Below are positions 18,787 to 27,780 of a stretch of DNA of 64,000 bases, one piece after another (the stretch's first letter is position 1; each line of letters begins with the position of its first letter). This DNA comes from Bradyrhizobium zhanjiangense (GTDB taxonomy: Bacteria > Pseudomonadota > Alphaproteobacteria > Rhizobiales > Xanthobacteraceae). The notes under the pieces are model-generated. The model had not been told where the DNA came from and ran no database searches. It saw nothing but the letters and a program-made list of their open reading frames with translations. The stretch spans positions 930,001-994,000 of the forward strand of contig NZ_CP022221.1 of the NCBI RefSeq assembly GCF_004114935.1, in the 5' to 3' direction. Both the position numbers and the translations under genes were made by a program.

Positions 18787-19200
18787 GTGCCCCTCTTTAC
18801 CATCGAGACTACCTATCGTCTGCCGATCCATCGGCAGCGAACTTACGAAGCCGAAACGCTAGACCAAGCCTGCGATCTCGCGATCACCGACGAGGGCTGG
18901 GACGACAGCAAGCTGGACGTTGAAACGTCCGGCGATACCTATGTCACTGGTGCCTGGGAAGGCCGCGACGCCGCCTATATCGGCCGGCCCCTGTCGTTTC
19001 CCTCACGTTTTGACGAGCAGGTCCAGCGCAAGGCCGATCATTTCGAGGTGCTGCTCGGTCTGCTCAAGGTACTCACCCACGCTCCGGAGGGAGGCTCAGC
19101 GGATGTCAAGCTTTGGCGCCGGCGGGCGGACGCCGCCATCGCGAAGGCCGAGACCATTCTCGCGCGCGAAAACGATCCGATCGAGGGAGCTGCGTCATGA
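18787..19200 (+). CDS. Conserved element-associated hypothetical protein
   Basis: A 137-residue protein starting at GTG 18787, chosen because GGAG (18777-18780) lies 6 nt upstream; an ATG at 18775 overlaps that site and is less likely. The N-terminal part, PLFTIETTYRLP with TYEAETLDQACDLA, looks like a small alpha/beta domain. The C-terminus is helical and charged. I know of no function. It lies between the ParB-like and helicase genes, where integrative elements of this kind usually carry such a gene, and overlaps the next tiny frame by 4 nt. Confidence 0.65.
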   Translation: MPLFTIETTYRLPIHRQRTYEAETLDQACDLAITDEGWDDSKLDVETSGDTYVTGAWEGRDAAYIGRPLSFPSRFDEQVQRKADHFEVLLGLLKVLTHAPEGGSADVKLWRRRADAAIAKAETILARENDPIEGAAS

Positions 19201-19277
19201 GCCAATACATCGTCACCGTCGTCGAGCACGATGCAAGCTACCTCGCAGAAGCGGCCGCCGAGGCTGACGACGGCTAA
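19197..19277 (+). CDS. Possible 26-residue small protein
   Basis: A very short frame beginning at ATGA (19197-19200), overlapping the stop of the previous gene. It encodes an acidic peptide starting MSQYIVTVVEHDASYLAEAA. The coupled ATGA junction and GC-rich third positions support real translation, but the size leaves much doubt. It may instead be the remnant of a longer gene. No function can be proposed. Confidence 0.35.
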   Translation: MSQYIVTVVEHDASYLAEAAAEADDG

Positions 19278-19377
19278 GGTTGGCTTCTTGGCAGTTCGGA
19301 TACTGACGAACGCTCTGTGCGCGGCGCGCCGCCATCCGGTGGGGCGCCGTTTCTCATGTCGGGCACCGCCTTGATGC

Positions 19378-19473
19378 TGAGAGGGAGAGGGCGGCCGGAA
19401 CGGGTTTGAGCCGGCGCGGTCAGAGAGAGCGCCGATCGGCTCGCCCGTTCCCGCTCTCCTTAAGGCTCCCCTC
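19378..19473 (+). promoter_or_regulatory. 5' leader of the helicase-methyltransferase gene
   Basis: It has the purine-rich stretch GAGAGGGAGAGGGCGGCCGG followed by AACGGGTTTGAG (19399-19410), a variant of the ACGGGTTGGAG element seen before the DUF932 and ParB-like genes. Downstream, GAGCCGGCGCGGT and CGCCGATCGGCTCG can pair imperfectly. The ATG follows about 63 nt after the motif. Confidence 0.4.
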
Positions 19474-22400
19474 ATGAACCACCTTTTCTCGATTGCGGCC
19501 GACGAGGCTGCCCCGATCTCGCCTGTGCGCGCTCCCGAGGGTGCCAGCGTCATCATCGCTGCGGCTGAGCAGCTTCTCCCGCATCTCGAGCGTGGCCGAC
19601 GCATCGACCCCGCCATCCTGCGCGTCGCCATGGAAGTGACCTTCGGCGCATCCGATGCGACGGGCGCCTGGGATTGGAAGACGGCCTATGACGCTTGTGA
19701 GGTCGCCACCGTCCTGTTCCTGCGCAAATACGGGAAGGCGCTCTTCCGCAAGGCCGCTTCTCCGGCTTCACGACTTTCCGCCTTGGACAAGATCGCAAAG
19801 CTTCTGCCGACCCACACGCGCCGCTCTGCCGAGAGTGAGGCTTTCCAGCAATTCTCGACGCCGATTCCGCTCGGCCTGGCTGCGCTGACCGCGGCCGCCA
19901 TTACGCCGGCGGATCGCGTGCTGGAGCCGTCCGCAGGCACAGGGCTGCTCGCCATCCTCGCCGAGATCGCCGGCAGCGAACTCGTGCTAAACGAGCTGGC
20001 CGAGAGCCGGGCCATGTTGCTCTCTTCCCTCTTTCCGGCCACTTCCGTCACGCGTTTCGACGCGGCCCAGATCGACGACCACCTCGATCCCACGGTGGTC
20101 CCGAGTGTCGTGCTGATGAACCCGCCGTTCTCGGCGATGGCGAACATTTCCGGCCGCGTGGCTGACACGGCGTACCGTCACATCGCCTCGGCCCTGGCGC
20201 GTCTCGCCGATGGCGGCCGGCTGGTCACGATATCAGGCGCAAACTTTTCGCCCGAAGCCTCGGCTTGGCGTGACGCCTTCGGCCGGTTGCAGGAACGCGG
20301 CCGCGTGGTGTTCACCGCCGCGATCGCCGGCGCGGTCTATGCCAAGCACGGCACAACGATCGAAACGCGGCTAACGATCATCGACAAGGCGCCGGCCGAT
20401 GACCCGAACGCGTTCCCGGAATCGCCGGGAATAGCGCCCGATGTTGCGACGTTGCTCCGCTGGATCGACGAACACGTTCCACGTCGTTTGCCAGTCGCCT
20501 CGACTGGTGTGCTTCCCGTGTCAGCCTCGTCAGCGCCTCGCACCGTGCGCGGCTATCTCGCACGGGCCGCCGCACAGTCGGTCAACGCGTCGGTCGCCGA
20601 CCCCGAAGCGGTTGATCTCGTCTATGAGACGATCGATTGGACGCCGCCCGAGGGCGCACGCCTCAGCGACGCCATCTACGAAGAATACCGGCTGCAATCG
20701 ATCCGGATCCCCGGCGCGCAGGCGCACCCTACCAAGTTGGCGCAGTCGGCCGCGATGGCCTCGGTCGCGCCGCCGAAGCCGAGCTATCGGCCGCGCCTAC
20801 CGGCCAACCTCGTCAGCGACGGCATTCTGTCTGACGCCCAGCTCGAGACCGTCATCTATGCTGGGGAGGCGCATGGCAACTATCTCGCCGGCGCCTGGAC
20901 AGTTGACGAGACCTTCGATCTCGTCACGGCTGCCCGCGATGATGCACCGAACGCCGTCCGCTTCCGTCGAGGTTTTATGCTCGGCGACGGGACCGGCGCC
21001 GGCAAGGGCCGCCAGTCCGCCGGCATCATTCTCGACAACTGGCTGCGGGGCCGGCGCAAGGCAGTCTGGATCTCGAAGTCCGACAAGCTGCTCGAAGACG
21101 CCCAGCGCGACTGGTCGGCGCTCGGCATGGAGCGTCTCTTGGTTACGCCGCTCTCGCGCTTCCCTCAGGGGCGCGACATCCGGCTGGCCGAAGGCATCCT
21201 ATTTTTAACCTACGCTACGCTGCGGTCCGACGACCGCGGCGAGAAGCTTTCGCGCGTCCGGCAGATTGTTCAATGGTTGGGCTCCGACTTTGACGGCGTC
21301 ATCATTTTCGACGAGAGTCATGCCATGCAGAATGCCGGTGGCGGCAAGGGCGAGCGGGGCGACGTCTCGCCCTCGCAGCAGGGGCGTGCGGGCCTGCGCC
21401 TGCAGCATGCGCTGCCCAATGCCCGCATCGTCTATGTCTCGGCGACCGGCGCCACCACGGTCCACAATCTTGCCTACGCCCAGCGCCTCGGCCTGTGGGG
21501 CGGTGAGGATTTTCCGTTCGCCACCCGCGCCGAGTTCGTCGAGGCGATCGAGGACGGCGGCGTCGCGGCGATGGAGGTACTCTCGCGCGACCTTCGCTCG
21601 CTCGGGCTCTACACCGCCCGCTCGCTTTCCTACGACGGGGTCGAATACGAACTCCTTGAGCACCAGCTCACCGACGAGCAGCGGCGCATCTATGACGCCT
21701 ACGCCGGTGCCTTCAGCGTCATTCACAATCATCTCGACGCGGCGATGCAGGCCGCCAATATCACGGGCGCAACCGGCACGCTCCATCGCCAGGCGAAGTC
21801 GGCCGCGCGCTCGGCCTTCGAGTCCGCCAAGCAGCGCTTCTTCGGCCATCTGCTCACCAGCATGAAGACGCCGACCCTGGTCCGCTCCATCGAGCGGGAC
21901 CTCGCCGAGAGCCATGTCGCCGTGATCCAGATCGTGTCGACTGGCGAGGCGCTGATGGAGCGCCGCCTCGCCGAGATCCCACCTGAGGAATGGAATGACG
22001 TGCGCGTGGATATCACGCCGCGCGAGTACGTGCTGGATTACCTCACCCATTCCTTCCCTGTGCAGCTCTATGAGCCCTTCACCGACACCGACGGCAATCT
22101 CTCGTCCCGGCCTGTCTTCCGTGATGGCCAACCGGTCGAGAGCCGCGAGGCCGTCGCCCGCCGCAATGAGCTGATCGAGCGACTCGCTTCGCTCCCGCCC
22201 GTTCCCGGCGCGCTCGACCAGATCGTGCAGCGTTTTGGCACGGACCTCGTGGCCGAAGTGACGGGACGTTCGCGGCGCGTGGTGCGCAAGGGGGCCCGCC
22301 TTGCCGTCGAGAACCGTTCGGCCTCCGCCAATCTCGCAGAGACCGCCGCCTTCATGGATGACCTGAAGCGCGTGCTTGTCTTCTCCGAGGCGGGCGGCAC

Positions 22401-23805
22401 CGGCCGCAGCTACCACGCCGAACTCTCGGCGCGTAATCGCCGGCTTCGGGTCCATTATCTGCTCGAGCCGGGCTGGAAGGCCGACGCCGCGATCCAGGGT
22501 CTCGGTCGAACGAACCGCACCAACCAGGCGCAGCCACCTCTGTTCCGCCCCATTGCGACCGACGTCAAGGCGGAGAAGCGCTTCCTCTCGACCATTGCCC
22601 GCCGGCTCGACACGCTCGGTGCCATCACGCGCGGCCAGCGCCAGACCGGCGGCCAAGGCCTGTTCCGACCCGAGGACAATCTTGAGAGCCACTACGCCCG
22701 AGATGCGCTGCGCCAGCTTTATCTCCTGCTCGTGCGCGGTAAGGTCGAAGGCTGCTCCCTCCAGACCTTCGAGGACGCCACGGGCCTGAAGCTCGTCGAC
22801 GAAAACGGCATCAAGGACGAGCTGCCGCCGATCACGACGTTCCTGAACCGGCTGCTCGCGCTCACCATCGACCTGCAAGGTCTGCTGTTCACGGCCTTCG
22901 AGCAGCTCCTCAATGCCAAGGTCGAGGGCGCCATTGCCAGTGGCGTCTACGACATCGGCCTGGAGACGCTGCAGGCCGACAGCTTCGTCGTCGCCGATCG
23001 GCACCCGATCTACACGCACCCCGCGACCGGCGCGGAAACCCGGCTGCTCACGATCACCGAACGCCGGCGTAATCACCCCATGACGCTGGATCAAGCGCTC
23101 GATTATCTCGCCGATGCTCGGGCGGTGCTGTTGGTCAACGAGCGCTCGGGGCGTGCTGCGGTGCAGATTCCGGCGCCGAGCTTCATGCTCGATGACGGCG
23201 AGATCGAACGCCGCGTGCGGCTAATCCGCCCCATGGAGCACCATCATGCTTCGATGAAGATGATGGACGAAAGCCACTGGCAGCCTGCGGATCGCCAGGC
23301 GTTCGCCGCAGCATGGAACGGCGAAGTCGTCGACGTGCCCGAGTTCGCTGAGAGCACCCTCCACATCGTCGCCGGTCTGCTGCTGCCGATCTGGAAGCGG
23401 CTGCCGAACGAGTCGACCCGAGTCTATCGGCTCCAGACCGACGATGGCGAACGCATCATCGGTCGCAGGGTCTCGCCGGCCTGGGCGGCGAATGCTTGCG
23501 CGACCGCGACCTGCAGCTTGACCCCACACGAAGCGTTCTTCGCGCTGATGGAGGGACGCACCATCCTCGACCTCGCCGAGGATCTGCAGCTCCGTCGTGT
23601 CCGCGTGATGGGCGCCCATCGCATCGAGCTGTCCGGCTTCAGCGACGCGATGCGTGACCGGCTGCGCACCTATGGCCTCTTCAGCGAGATCATCTCGTGG
23701 AAGCTGCGCATGTTCGTGCCGACAGACGAGACCGGCGCCGGGGTGCTGACGAAGGTGCTCGACCACTACCCGGTCGTGCGCATCGGCAAGCGGGAGGCCG
23801 CCTGA
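19474..23805 (+). CDS. Methyltransferase-strawberry-notch helicase fusion
   Basis: A 1443-residue fusion. Residues ~140-320 hold an N6-adenine-type methyltransferase fold with VLEPSAGTGLLA and NPPF at 216-219. Residues ~430-800 are a strawberry-notch-type superfamily 2 ATPase domain with Walker A GDGTGAGKG at 504-512 and a DESH box at 613-616. Residues ~850-1090 are the matching C-terminal helicase domain with VFSEAGGTGRSYHAE and QGLGRTNRTNQAQPP. Such giant proteins occur in mobile elements and may modify or protect incoming element DNA; that role is inference. The gene overlaps the Toprim gene by one base (TGATG). Confidence 0.88.
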   Translation: MNHLFSIAADEAAPISPVRAPEGASVIIAAAEQLLPHLERGRRIDPAILRVAMEVTFGASDATGAWDWKTAYDACEVATVLFLRKYGKALFRKAASPASRLSALDKIAKLLPTHTRRSAESEAFQQFSTPIPLGLAALTAAAITPADRVLEPSAGTGLLAILAEIAGSELVLNELAESRAMLLSSLFPATSVTRFDAAQIDDHLDPTVVPSVVLMNPPFSAMANISGRVADTAYRHIASALARLADGGRLVTISGANFSPEASAWRDAFGRLQERGRVVFTAAIAGAVYAKHGTTIETRLTIIDKAPADDPNAFPESPGIAPDVATLLRWIDEHVPRRLPVASTGVLPVSASSAPRTVRGYLARAAAQSVNASVADPEAVDLVYETIDWTPPEGARLSDAIYEEYRLQSIRIPGAQAHPTKLAQSAAMASVAPPKPSYRPRLPANLVSDGILSDAQLETVIYAGEAHGNYLAGAWTVDETFDLVTAARDDAPNAVRFRRGFMLGDGTGAGKGRQSAGIILDNWLRGRRKAVWISKSDKLLEDAQRDWSALGMERLLVTPLSRFPQGRDIRLAEGILFLTYATLRSDDRGEKLSRVRQIVQWLGSDFDGVIIFDESHAMQNAGGGKGERGDVSPSQQGRAGLRLQHALPNARIVYVSATGATTVHNLAYAQRLGLWGGEDFPFATRAEFVEAIEDGGVAAMEVLSRDLRSLGLYTARSLSYDGVEYELLEHQLTDEQRRIYDAYAGAFSVIHNHLDAAMQAANITGATGTLHRQAKSAARSAFESAKQRFFGHLLTSMKTPTLVRSIERDLAESHVAVIQIVSTGEALMERRLAEIPPEEWNDVRVDITPREYVLDYLTHSFPVQLYEPFTDTDGNLSSRPVFRDGQPVESREAVARRNELIERLASLPPVPGALDQIVQRFGTDLVAEVTGRSRRVVRKGARLAVENRSASANLAETAAFMDDLKRVLVFSEAGGTGRSYHAELSARNRRLRVHYLLEPGWKADAAIQGLGRTNRTNQAQPPLFRPIATDVKAEKRFLSTIARRLDTLGAITRGQRQTGGQGLFRPEDNLESHYARDALRQLYLLLVRGKVEGCSLQTFEDATGLKLVDENGIKDELPPITTFLNRLLALTIDLQGLLFTAFEQLLNAKVEGAIASGVYDIGLETLQADSFVVADRHPIYTHPATGAETRLLTITERRRNHPMTLDQALDYLADARAVLLVNERSGRAAVQIPAPSFMLDDGEIERRVRLIRPMEHHHASMKMMDESHWQPADRQAFAAAWNGEVVDVPEFAESTLHIVAGLLLPIWKRLPNESTRVYRLQTDDGERIIGRRVSPAWAANACATATCSLTPHEAFFALMEGRTILDLAEDLQLRRVRVMGAHRIELSGFSDAMRDRLRTYGLFSEIISWKLRMFVPTDETGAGVLTKVLDHYPVVRIGKREAA

Positions 23806-24872
23806 TGGCCCGCGATAACGCTTCCGAACTGGCCCGCCGTCTCGCGCGTGACGCGGAGGCGGTGTGCCGCCATTACCTGTCCAACGGGCGGCGCCAGGGC
23901 CGCTACTGGATGGTGGGCGACGTCCGTAATACGCCGGGCCGGTCGATGTTCGTCCGGCTCAGCGGACCGGAATCCGGTCCTGGCGCCGCCGGGCACTGGC
24001 GAGATGCCGCCTCGGCTGAACATGGCGATCTCCTCGACGTGATCCGTGAGAGCTGTGGTTTCACCAACTTTCGCGATGTCGCCAAGGAGGCCCGACGCTT
24101 TCTGAATCTGTCGCGTCCAGAACTGGACGTAGAGCTAAATCGGCCCCCGTCACGAAAATCGCCCGTGCCCCTCGGATCGCCGGAGGCGGCGCGGCGACTC
24201 TTCGGCATGTCTCAGTCGATCGCGGGCACACTCGTAGAAGCGTATCTCCGCAATCGCGGCATTACGGCTTTGCACGAAACCGGCTGTCTGCGTTTTCACC
24301 CACGTTGCTACTACCGGCCCGATGACCACAGCCCGACCGAGACCTGGCCGGCGATGATCGCCGCCGTCACCGATCTGAACGGCCATCTGACCGGCGCGCA
24401 TCGCACCTGGCTTGATCCCGACGGCTTCGGTGAGACGACGCTCGGCAAAGCGCGGATCGACACGCCGAAACGGGCGATGGGCGACCTGCTTGGTCACGCC
24501 GTTCGATTTGGCGTCGCTGGCGAAGTCATGGCGGCCGGCGAGGGCATCGAGACGATGCTGTCGCTCCGCAGCGTCCTGCCGGCCATGCCGATGGTCGCGG
24601 CCCTCTCAGCGGCGCATCTCTCCGCCATCCTCTTCCCGGACACGCTCCGCCGGCTCTACATCGCTCGCGACGACGATCCTGCAGGTAGCGGCGCCATGGC
24701 GACCTTGATCGATCGGGCGCAGGAGGCCGGGATCGAAGCAATCGTGATCTCGCCACGGCTCGGCGACTTCAACGAGGATCTTCGCCTGCTCGGATTTGAC
24801 GCCCTTCGGGCCGCGAGCCGCGTGCAGATCGCGGTGCAGGACGTCGCGCGCTTTATGGAGCTGGCGGCATAG
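23805..24872 (+). CDS. Toprim domain-containing protein (DUF7146-type primase-like)
   Basis: A 355-residue protein. The N-terminal region (WRDAASAEHGDLLDVI) resembles the zinc-free primase-like domain of mobile-element Toprim proteins. The middle GDLLGHAVRFG and VMAAGEGIETMLSL give the Toprim glutamate. LYIARDDDPAG supplies the DxD-type metal site, and SPRLGDFNEDLR follows. It probably supports DNA replication or transfer of the element as a primase-type enzyme. The ATG overlaps the helicase stop, so the two are translationally coupled. No signal peptide is present, and its length is ordinary for the family. Confidence 0.85.
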   Translation: MARDNASELARRLARDAEAVCRHYLSNGRRQGRYWMVGDVRNTPGRSMFVRLSGPESGPGAAGHWRDAASAEHGDLLDVIRESCGFTNFRDVAKEARRFLNLSRPELDVELNRPPSRKSPVPLGSPEAARRLFGMSQSIAGTLVEAYLRNRGITALHETGCLRFHPRCYYRPDDHSPTETWPAMIAAVTDLNGHLTGAHRTWLDPDGFGETTLGKARIDTPKRAMGDLLGHAVRFGVAGEVMAAGEGIETMLSLRSVLPAMPMVAALSAAHLSAILFPDTLRRLYIARDDDPAGSGAMATLIDRAQEAGIEAIVISPRLGDFNEDLRLLGFDALRAASRVQIAVQDVARFMELAA

Positions 24873-25010
24873 CCGGAACGGGGAGGGGTGACGCGGCCGC
24901 TTCGTTACCGCGAGGCCGGTGGCCATGCTTCCCTCGGCGCCGGAGAGGACCGCCCCACGGCCTTCTGAGAGGGCGATCGGGCGGCAAGCGGCCCGGACCG
25001 GCAACCTCGT

Positions 25011-25196
25011 GGGCCGACTATTTTCCGTCGGCGGCAGAGCCGCCTTTACATCGCGAGGCAAAATAGTCGGCCCCCTTCGGTCCTCCGCTCCGCTTCGGCC
25101 CTTCGCTTCGCTGCGGGTGCAAGTCCGTTCCGCCTGCCGCCGTCGTCGCCATGAAGGCCGCGATGGGCGCGGTCGATCCCGGCGAGGAAAGCCGCA
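25011..25196 (+). promoter_or_regulatory. Long structured leader of the DUF2493 gene (copy A)
   Basis: A 186-nt leader. A perfect 14-bp inverted repeat, GGGCCGACTATTTT (25011-25024) and its complement (25060-25073), encloses an inner hairpin GGCGG-CAGAG-CCGCC (25030-25044) and the box CGCGAGGCAA (25052-25061), which partly overlaps the right arm. A second conserved block lies at 25147-25172. The leader before the DUF736 stub (41507-41687) has the same outer stem, inner stem, CGCGAGGCAA box and 26-nt block in the same order and nearly the same length. Together they suggest a structured regulatory RNA or shared operator. Confidence 0.55.
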
Positions 25197-26126
25197 ATGA
25201 CCACCGACCACGACAACGATTTCGAGCCGCACCACAGCTCATCCCCGACCGACCAGATCCTCCAGGAACTGCAGCTCTATGGCTACCGTGCCTTCCAGGA
25301 CGAGCCTGATCCGAGGCCGCTCCCCGAAGGTCACATCCTCGCCGGCAGCGTCGCCGACATCTTCGAGGCCTTGGTGGTGGCGCTGTCCGACACCCGTCTC
25401 GAGCCCGACCTCGAAGACCTGCTCTGGTCGACGGTGAACGTCTTCCATCGTGCCATCGACAGGATCGAGCGAGAGCTCGACGACAACGAGCTGGCGCAGC
25501 AGCGCTCACAGCGGGAGCAGGACGGCAGCGAGGTCAAATCCGTCGAGCTGGAGCGACTGACGGCGGAAGGGCAGACGCTGATCGAGCGACGAGGCGCCTT
25601 CGAGCTGATGCGCGACCAGGCCGCCGACGAATTCGAACGCCACACCCGTACCGCATGGCGGCCTCGCAACGGGTCGAAGGTCAATCACCACAATCTGACC
25701 TCCGCGATGATTGACAGCCGCGATTTCTTGGCCGCGAAGAAGCGAGCCGACAATCAGGTGCTCATGCCGCCCGGCCCCAAAGTCGCGCTGACCGGCGGTC
25801 TCGAATTCAACGATCACCGGCTAGTCTGGGCCAAGCTTGATCAGGTTCACGCGAAGCACCCGGACATGGTGCTGTTGCACGGCGGATCGCCCAAGGGGGC
25901 CGAGCTGATCGCCGCCAAATGGGCCGACAACCGCAAGGTGCCGCAGATTGCCTTCAAGCCCGACTGGACGAAGCATGCTAAAGCGGCTCCGTTCAAGCGC
26001 AACGATGCAATGCTGGAGACGCTACCGATCGGCGTGATGCACTTCCCCGGCACGGGAATCCAGGACAATCTCGCCGACAAGGCAAAGAAGCTCGGCATCC
26101 CGGTCTGGAGGTTCGGCGGCGCGTGA
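25197..26126 (+). CDS. DUF2493 (YspA/SLOG-like) domain protein
   Basis: A 309-residue protein. The first ~190 residues are acidic and helical (SSSPTDQILQELQLYGYRAF). The C-terminal ~110 residues carry the DUF2493 cpYpsA-related Rossmann fold with VALTGGLEFNDHRLVW, VLLHGGSPKGAELIAAKWA and the final AKKLGIPVWRF. SLOG-related domains bind nucleotides or related ligands; the exact ligand here is unknown. The gene is standard cargo of the element backbone and ends the intact plus-strand block. ATG 25197 follows AGGAAA after the long leader. Immediately downstream the element becomes fragmentary. Confidence 0.85.
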   Translation: MTTDHDNDFEPHHSSSPTDQILQELQLYGYRAFQDEPDPRPLPEGHILAGSVADIFEALVVALSDTRLEPDLEDLLWSTVNVFHRAIDRIERELDDNELAQQRSQREQDGSEVKSVELERLTAEGQTLIERRGAFELMRDQAADEFERHTRTAWRPRNGSKVNHHNLTSAMIDSRDFLAAKKRADNQVLMPPGPKVALTGGLEFNDHRLVWAKLDQVHAKHPDMVLLHGGSPKGAELIAAKWADNRKVPQIAFKPDWTKHAKAAPFKRNDAMLETLPIGVMHFPGTGIQDNLADKAKKLGIPVWRFGGA

Positions 26127-26158
26127 GCGCTGCCGCAAATTCTAAGCCCCCAACTCGC

Positions 26159-26440
26159 TCAATGCCGCTGGTTGTTCGACGGGCTGCGGCCCCCACGGGC
26201 GGCCCGCCCGGTATAGGGTTCGCTCAAACCTTCATTCAGATCACAATTTCGAGCGAGGCTCCGACTCTCGTCCTCGCGCGCAGCCTTTATTACGTCTCTG
26301 ACGTCGAGGGCGGTGTTGGTGATGGTCCATCCTTGCAAGCCGGAGGTCTGCCGTACCTCCTCATCGCTCGAGGCAAGGATTTCCTCGCCCAGTGCTTCGA
26401 GCAGGCGGGCCAGATCGCGGCTTGGATGCCAGCGAGTCAT
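26159..26440 (-). CDS. Conserved hypothetical protein next to the sigma-factor remnant
   Basis: A 93-residue protein starting MTRWHPSRDLARLLEALG. The start overlaps the stop of the sigma-factor frame (TGATG), so they were once one transcript. The first half is helical and acidic, and the C-terminus is basic and proline/arginine-rich. It ends 32 nt from the end of the converging DUF2493 gene. I recognise it only as a small gene that tends to accompany an ECF-like sigma gene in these elements. With its partner broken it may no longer be expressed. Confidence 0.5.
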   Translation of the reverse strand: MTRWHPSRDLARLLEALGEEILASSDEEVRQTSGLQGWTITNTALDVRDVIKAAREDESRSLARNCDLNEGLSEPYTGRAARGGRSPSNNQRH

Positions 26441-26892
26441 CACTTGCTCCAGTTCCGTTGGTCGCGCAGCAGGGGGCGTCGCATTCGTCGTCGCGTCGTG
26501 TCGTAGTCGAGCTCAGATACCCCGTTGCTCTTGCAGATCTCCCTGGCCGCCAGGCCATCGGCCATGCCCGCGATGATCTTCAGCGCCAGCAGGTCGGATT
26601 CGAACAGCCGATAGACGTTGGCCAGTGTCTGTGCGGCGGCTAGGATCCGCTCCTGATCGGGCGCCGCATCGGCCTCGTGATCGGGCCCGCTGCGCTGGTC
26701 CGGATCATCGCGGCTTACAAGTAGCCTTCGCTCGAGTCGCGCACGCCGCCAATGGTCGTTGCAGATGCTGCGCATCACGCCCGACAGGAACGCTAGAATG
26801 GGGACGTAGGCTGGCCGGGGGCGGGAGCCGTCGAGGACGCGGGCAATCGCCTCGTGGAGGATGTCGCTCCAGCCGAGGCCGAGCTGGTGCGG
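26440..26892 (-). pseudogene. Truncated sigma-70-family (ECF-like) factor
   Basis: The open frame from 26892 to 26440 encodes LGLGWSDILHEAIARVLDG, then AFLSGVMRSICNDHWRR and a helix-turn-helix-like region-4 segment DGLAAREICKSNGVSELDY. This matches small element-encoded RNA polymerase sigma factors. The frame is closed by an in-frame TAG at 26893-26895, and no start codon is available before LGLGWSD, so the first part of region 2 is lost. An internal GTG-ATG at 26773-26778 could at most give a 112-residue stump. It probably once controlled element genes. Confidence 0.6.
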
Positions 26893-27187
26893 CTAAAAGC
26901 GCTGGCGCGGTTGCTGAGCCGTGACCTGCGCTGCATCGGCCGCGTCATTATAACGTTTAAGCGCTTCAGGTTTTGAATTATCCTGAGCCGCAGAATGAGT
27001 AATCACGCTATCGATAAGGTTTCGGTCCCCTGTAGACAAATAGGGGCTGCTCAAATTGCACGGCCTCGTCCGTCTGCGGCGCTTCGGAGACCGCGTGCTG
27101 CACCTGCGACGAAGCTGGTGCATTGAATGGATCAAACTTTTGCGGGTCCACGTTCGCCTCATGTTCAAGCTCGCCTGAGCAGGTCTC

Positions 27188-27457
27188 CTACTGTGCGCAA
27201 GCTCTCGAGAACCTAACGTGGTCGATGGTGCGCAGGACGCGCCGGTTGTCGCGACATAGGCGCAGCGCTCGTCGCGAAACCATTTCTGATCGCAGCCGAC
27301 ATAGCCTGCCGCCTTGCGCCAGACCTTGCGATACATCTCGCCCGATCCGGCGAACGCATCGACCATCGCGCCCGGCGTCGTCGAGCACGTTCTGCCTGGT
27401 CAGGACCTTGGCGGGCTCGCCGTGCCGGTGGTTCGTCACCTTGGCGACGTTCCGCAA
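27188..27457 (-). pseudogene. Frameshifted fragment of an element-type DNA methyltransferase
   Basis: Three frames must be joined: VAKVTNHRHGEPAKVLTRQN, then VDAFAGSGEMYRKVWRKAAG with YVGCDQKWF, then DNRRVLRTID. Together they match a class I SAM-dependent methyltransferase that is common in alphaproteobacterial integrative elements, where the FAGSGE loop binds SAM. At least two frameshifts and loss of the remainder show decay. It lies between the truncated sigma gene and a ParB-like fragment, part of a degraded stretch of element backbone. Confidence 0.55.
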
Positions 27458-27519
27458 TCCGCCGGACCAGCGCGCTATTACGGCTCAAGCCCGATGGTGC
27501 CGAGCTCTAGGTGGCGCCA

Positions 27520-27780
27520 TGACCCAGCTTGAGCCGCATCCCATCGAGGGCGACGCCTATGCCGAGTTCTTGGCCGACATCCGCGAAAAAGGCGTGCGCG
27601 AACCGGTCAGCGTGTTCGAGAGAAGTTCCTCGACGGCCGCACGCCGTCGAGACCGGCACCGATTGCCCGACGCGCAACTATTACGGTGACGATCCGCTGG
27701 GATACGTCATCAGCTGAACTTGAAGCGTCGACACCTCGCCGAGAGCCAGCGCGCGATGTGTGCGGCGCGGGCAGTCTAAC
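27520..27780 (+). pseudogene. Decayed small ParB-like nuclease gene
   Basis: The frame starts MTQLEPHPIEGDAYAEFLAD and continues REKGVREPVSVFE, the usual N-terminus of short ParB/Spo0J-type element proteins. It then shifts frame at FLDGR and again before DDPLGYVIS and LKRRHLAESQRAMCAARAV. All parts are recognisable in order, so the gene was whole until recently, but at least two frameshifts inactivate it. It is a separate gene from the large ParB-like protein upstream. Confidence 0.55.

Noticed and set aside
21205..23094. 629-codon minus-strand open frame
   Set aside because: It lies fully inside the helicase-methyltransferase gene in antisense and has no motif; it reflects GC-rich codon bias.
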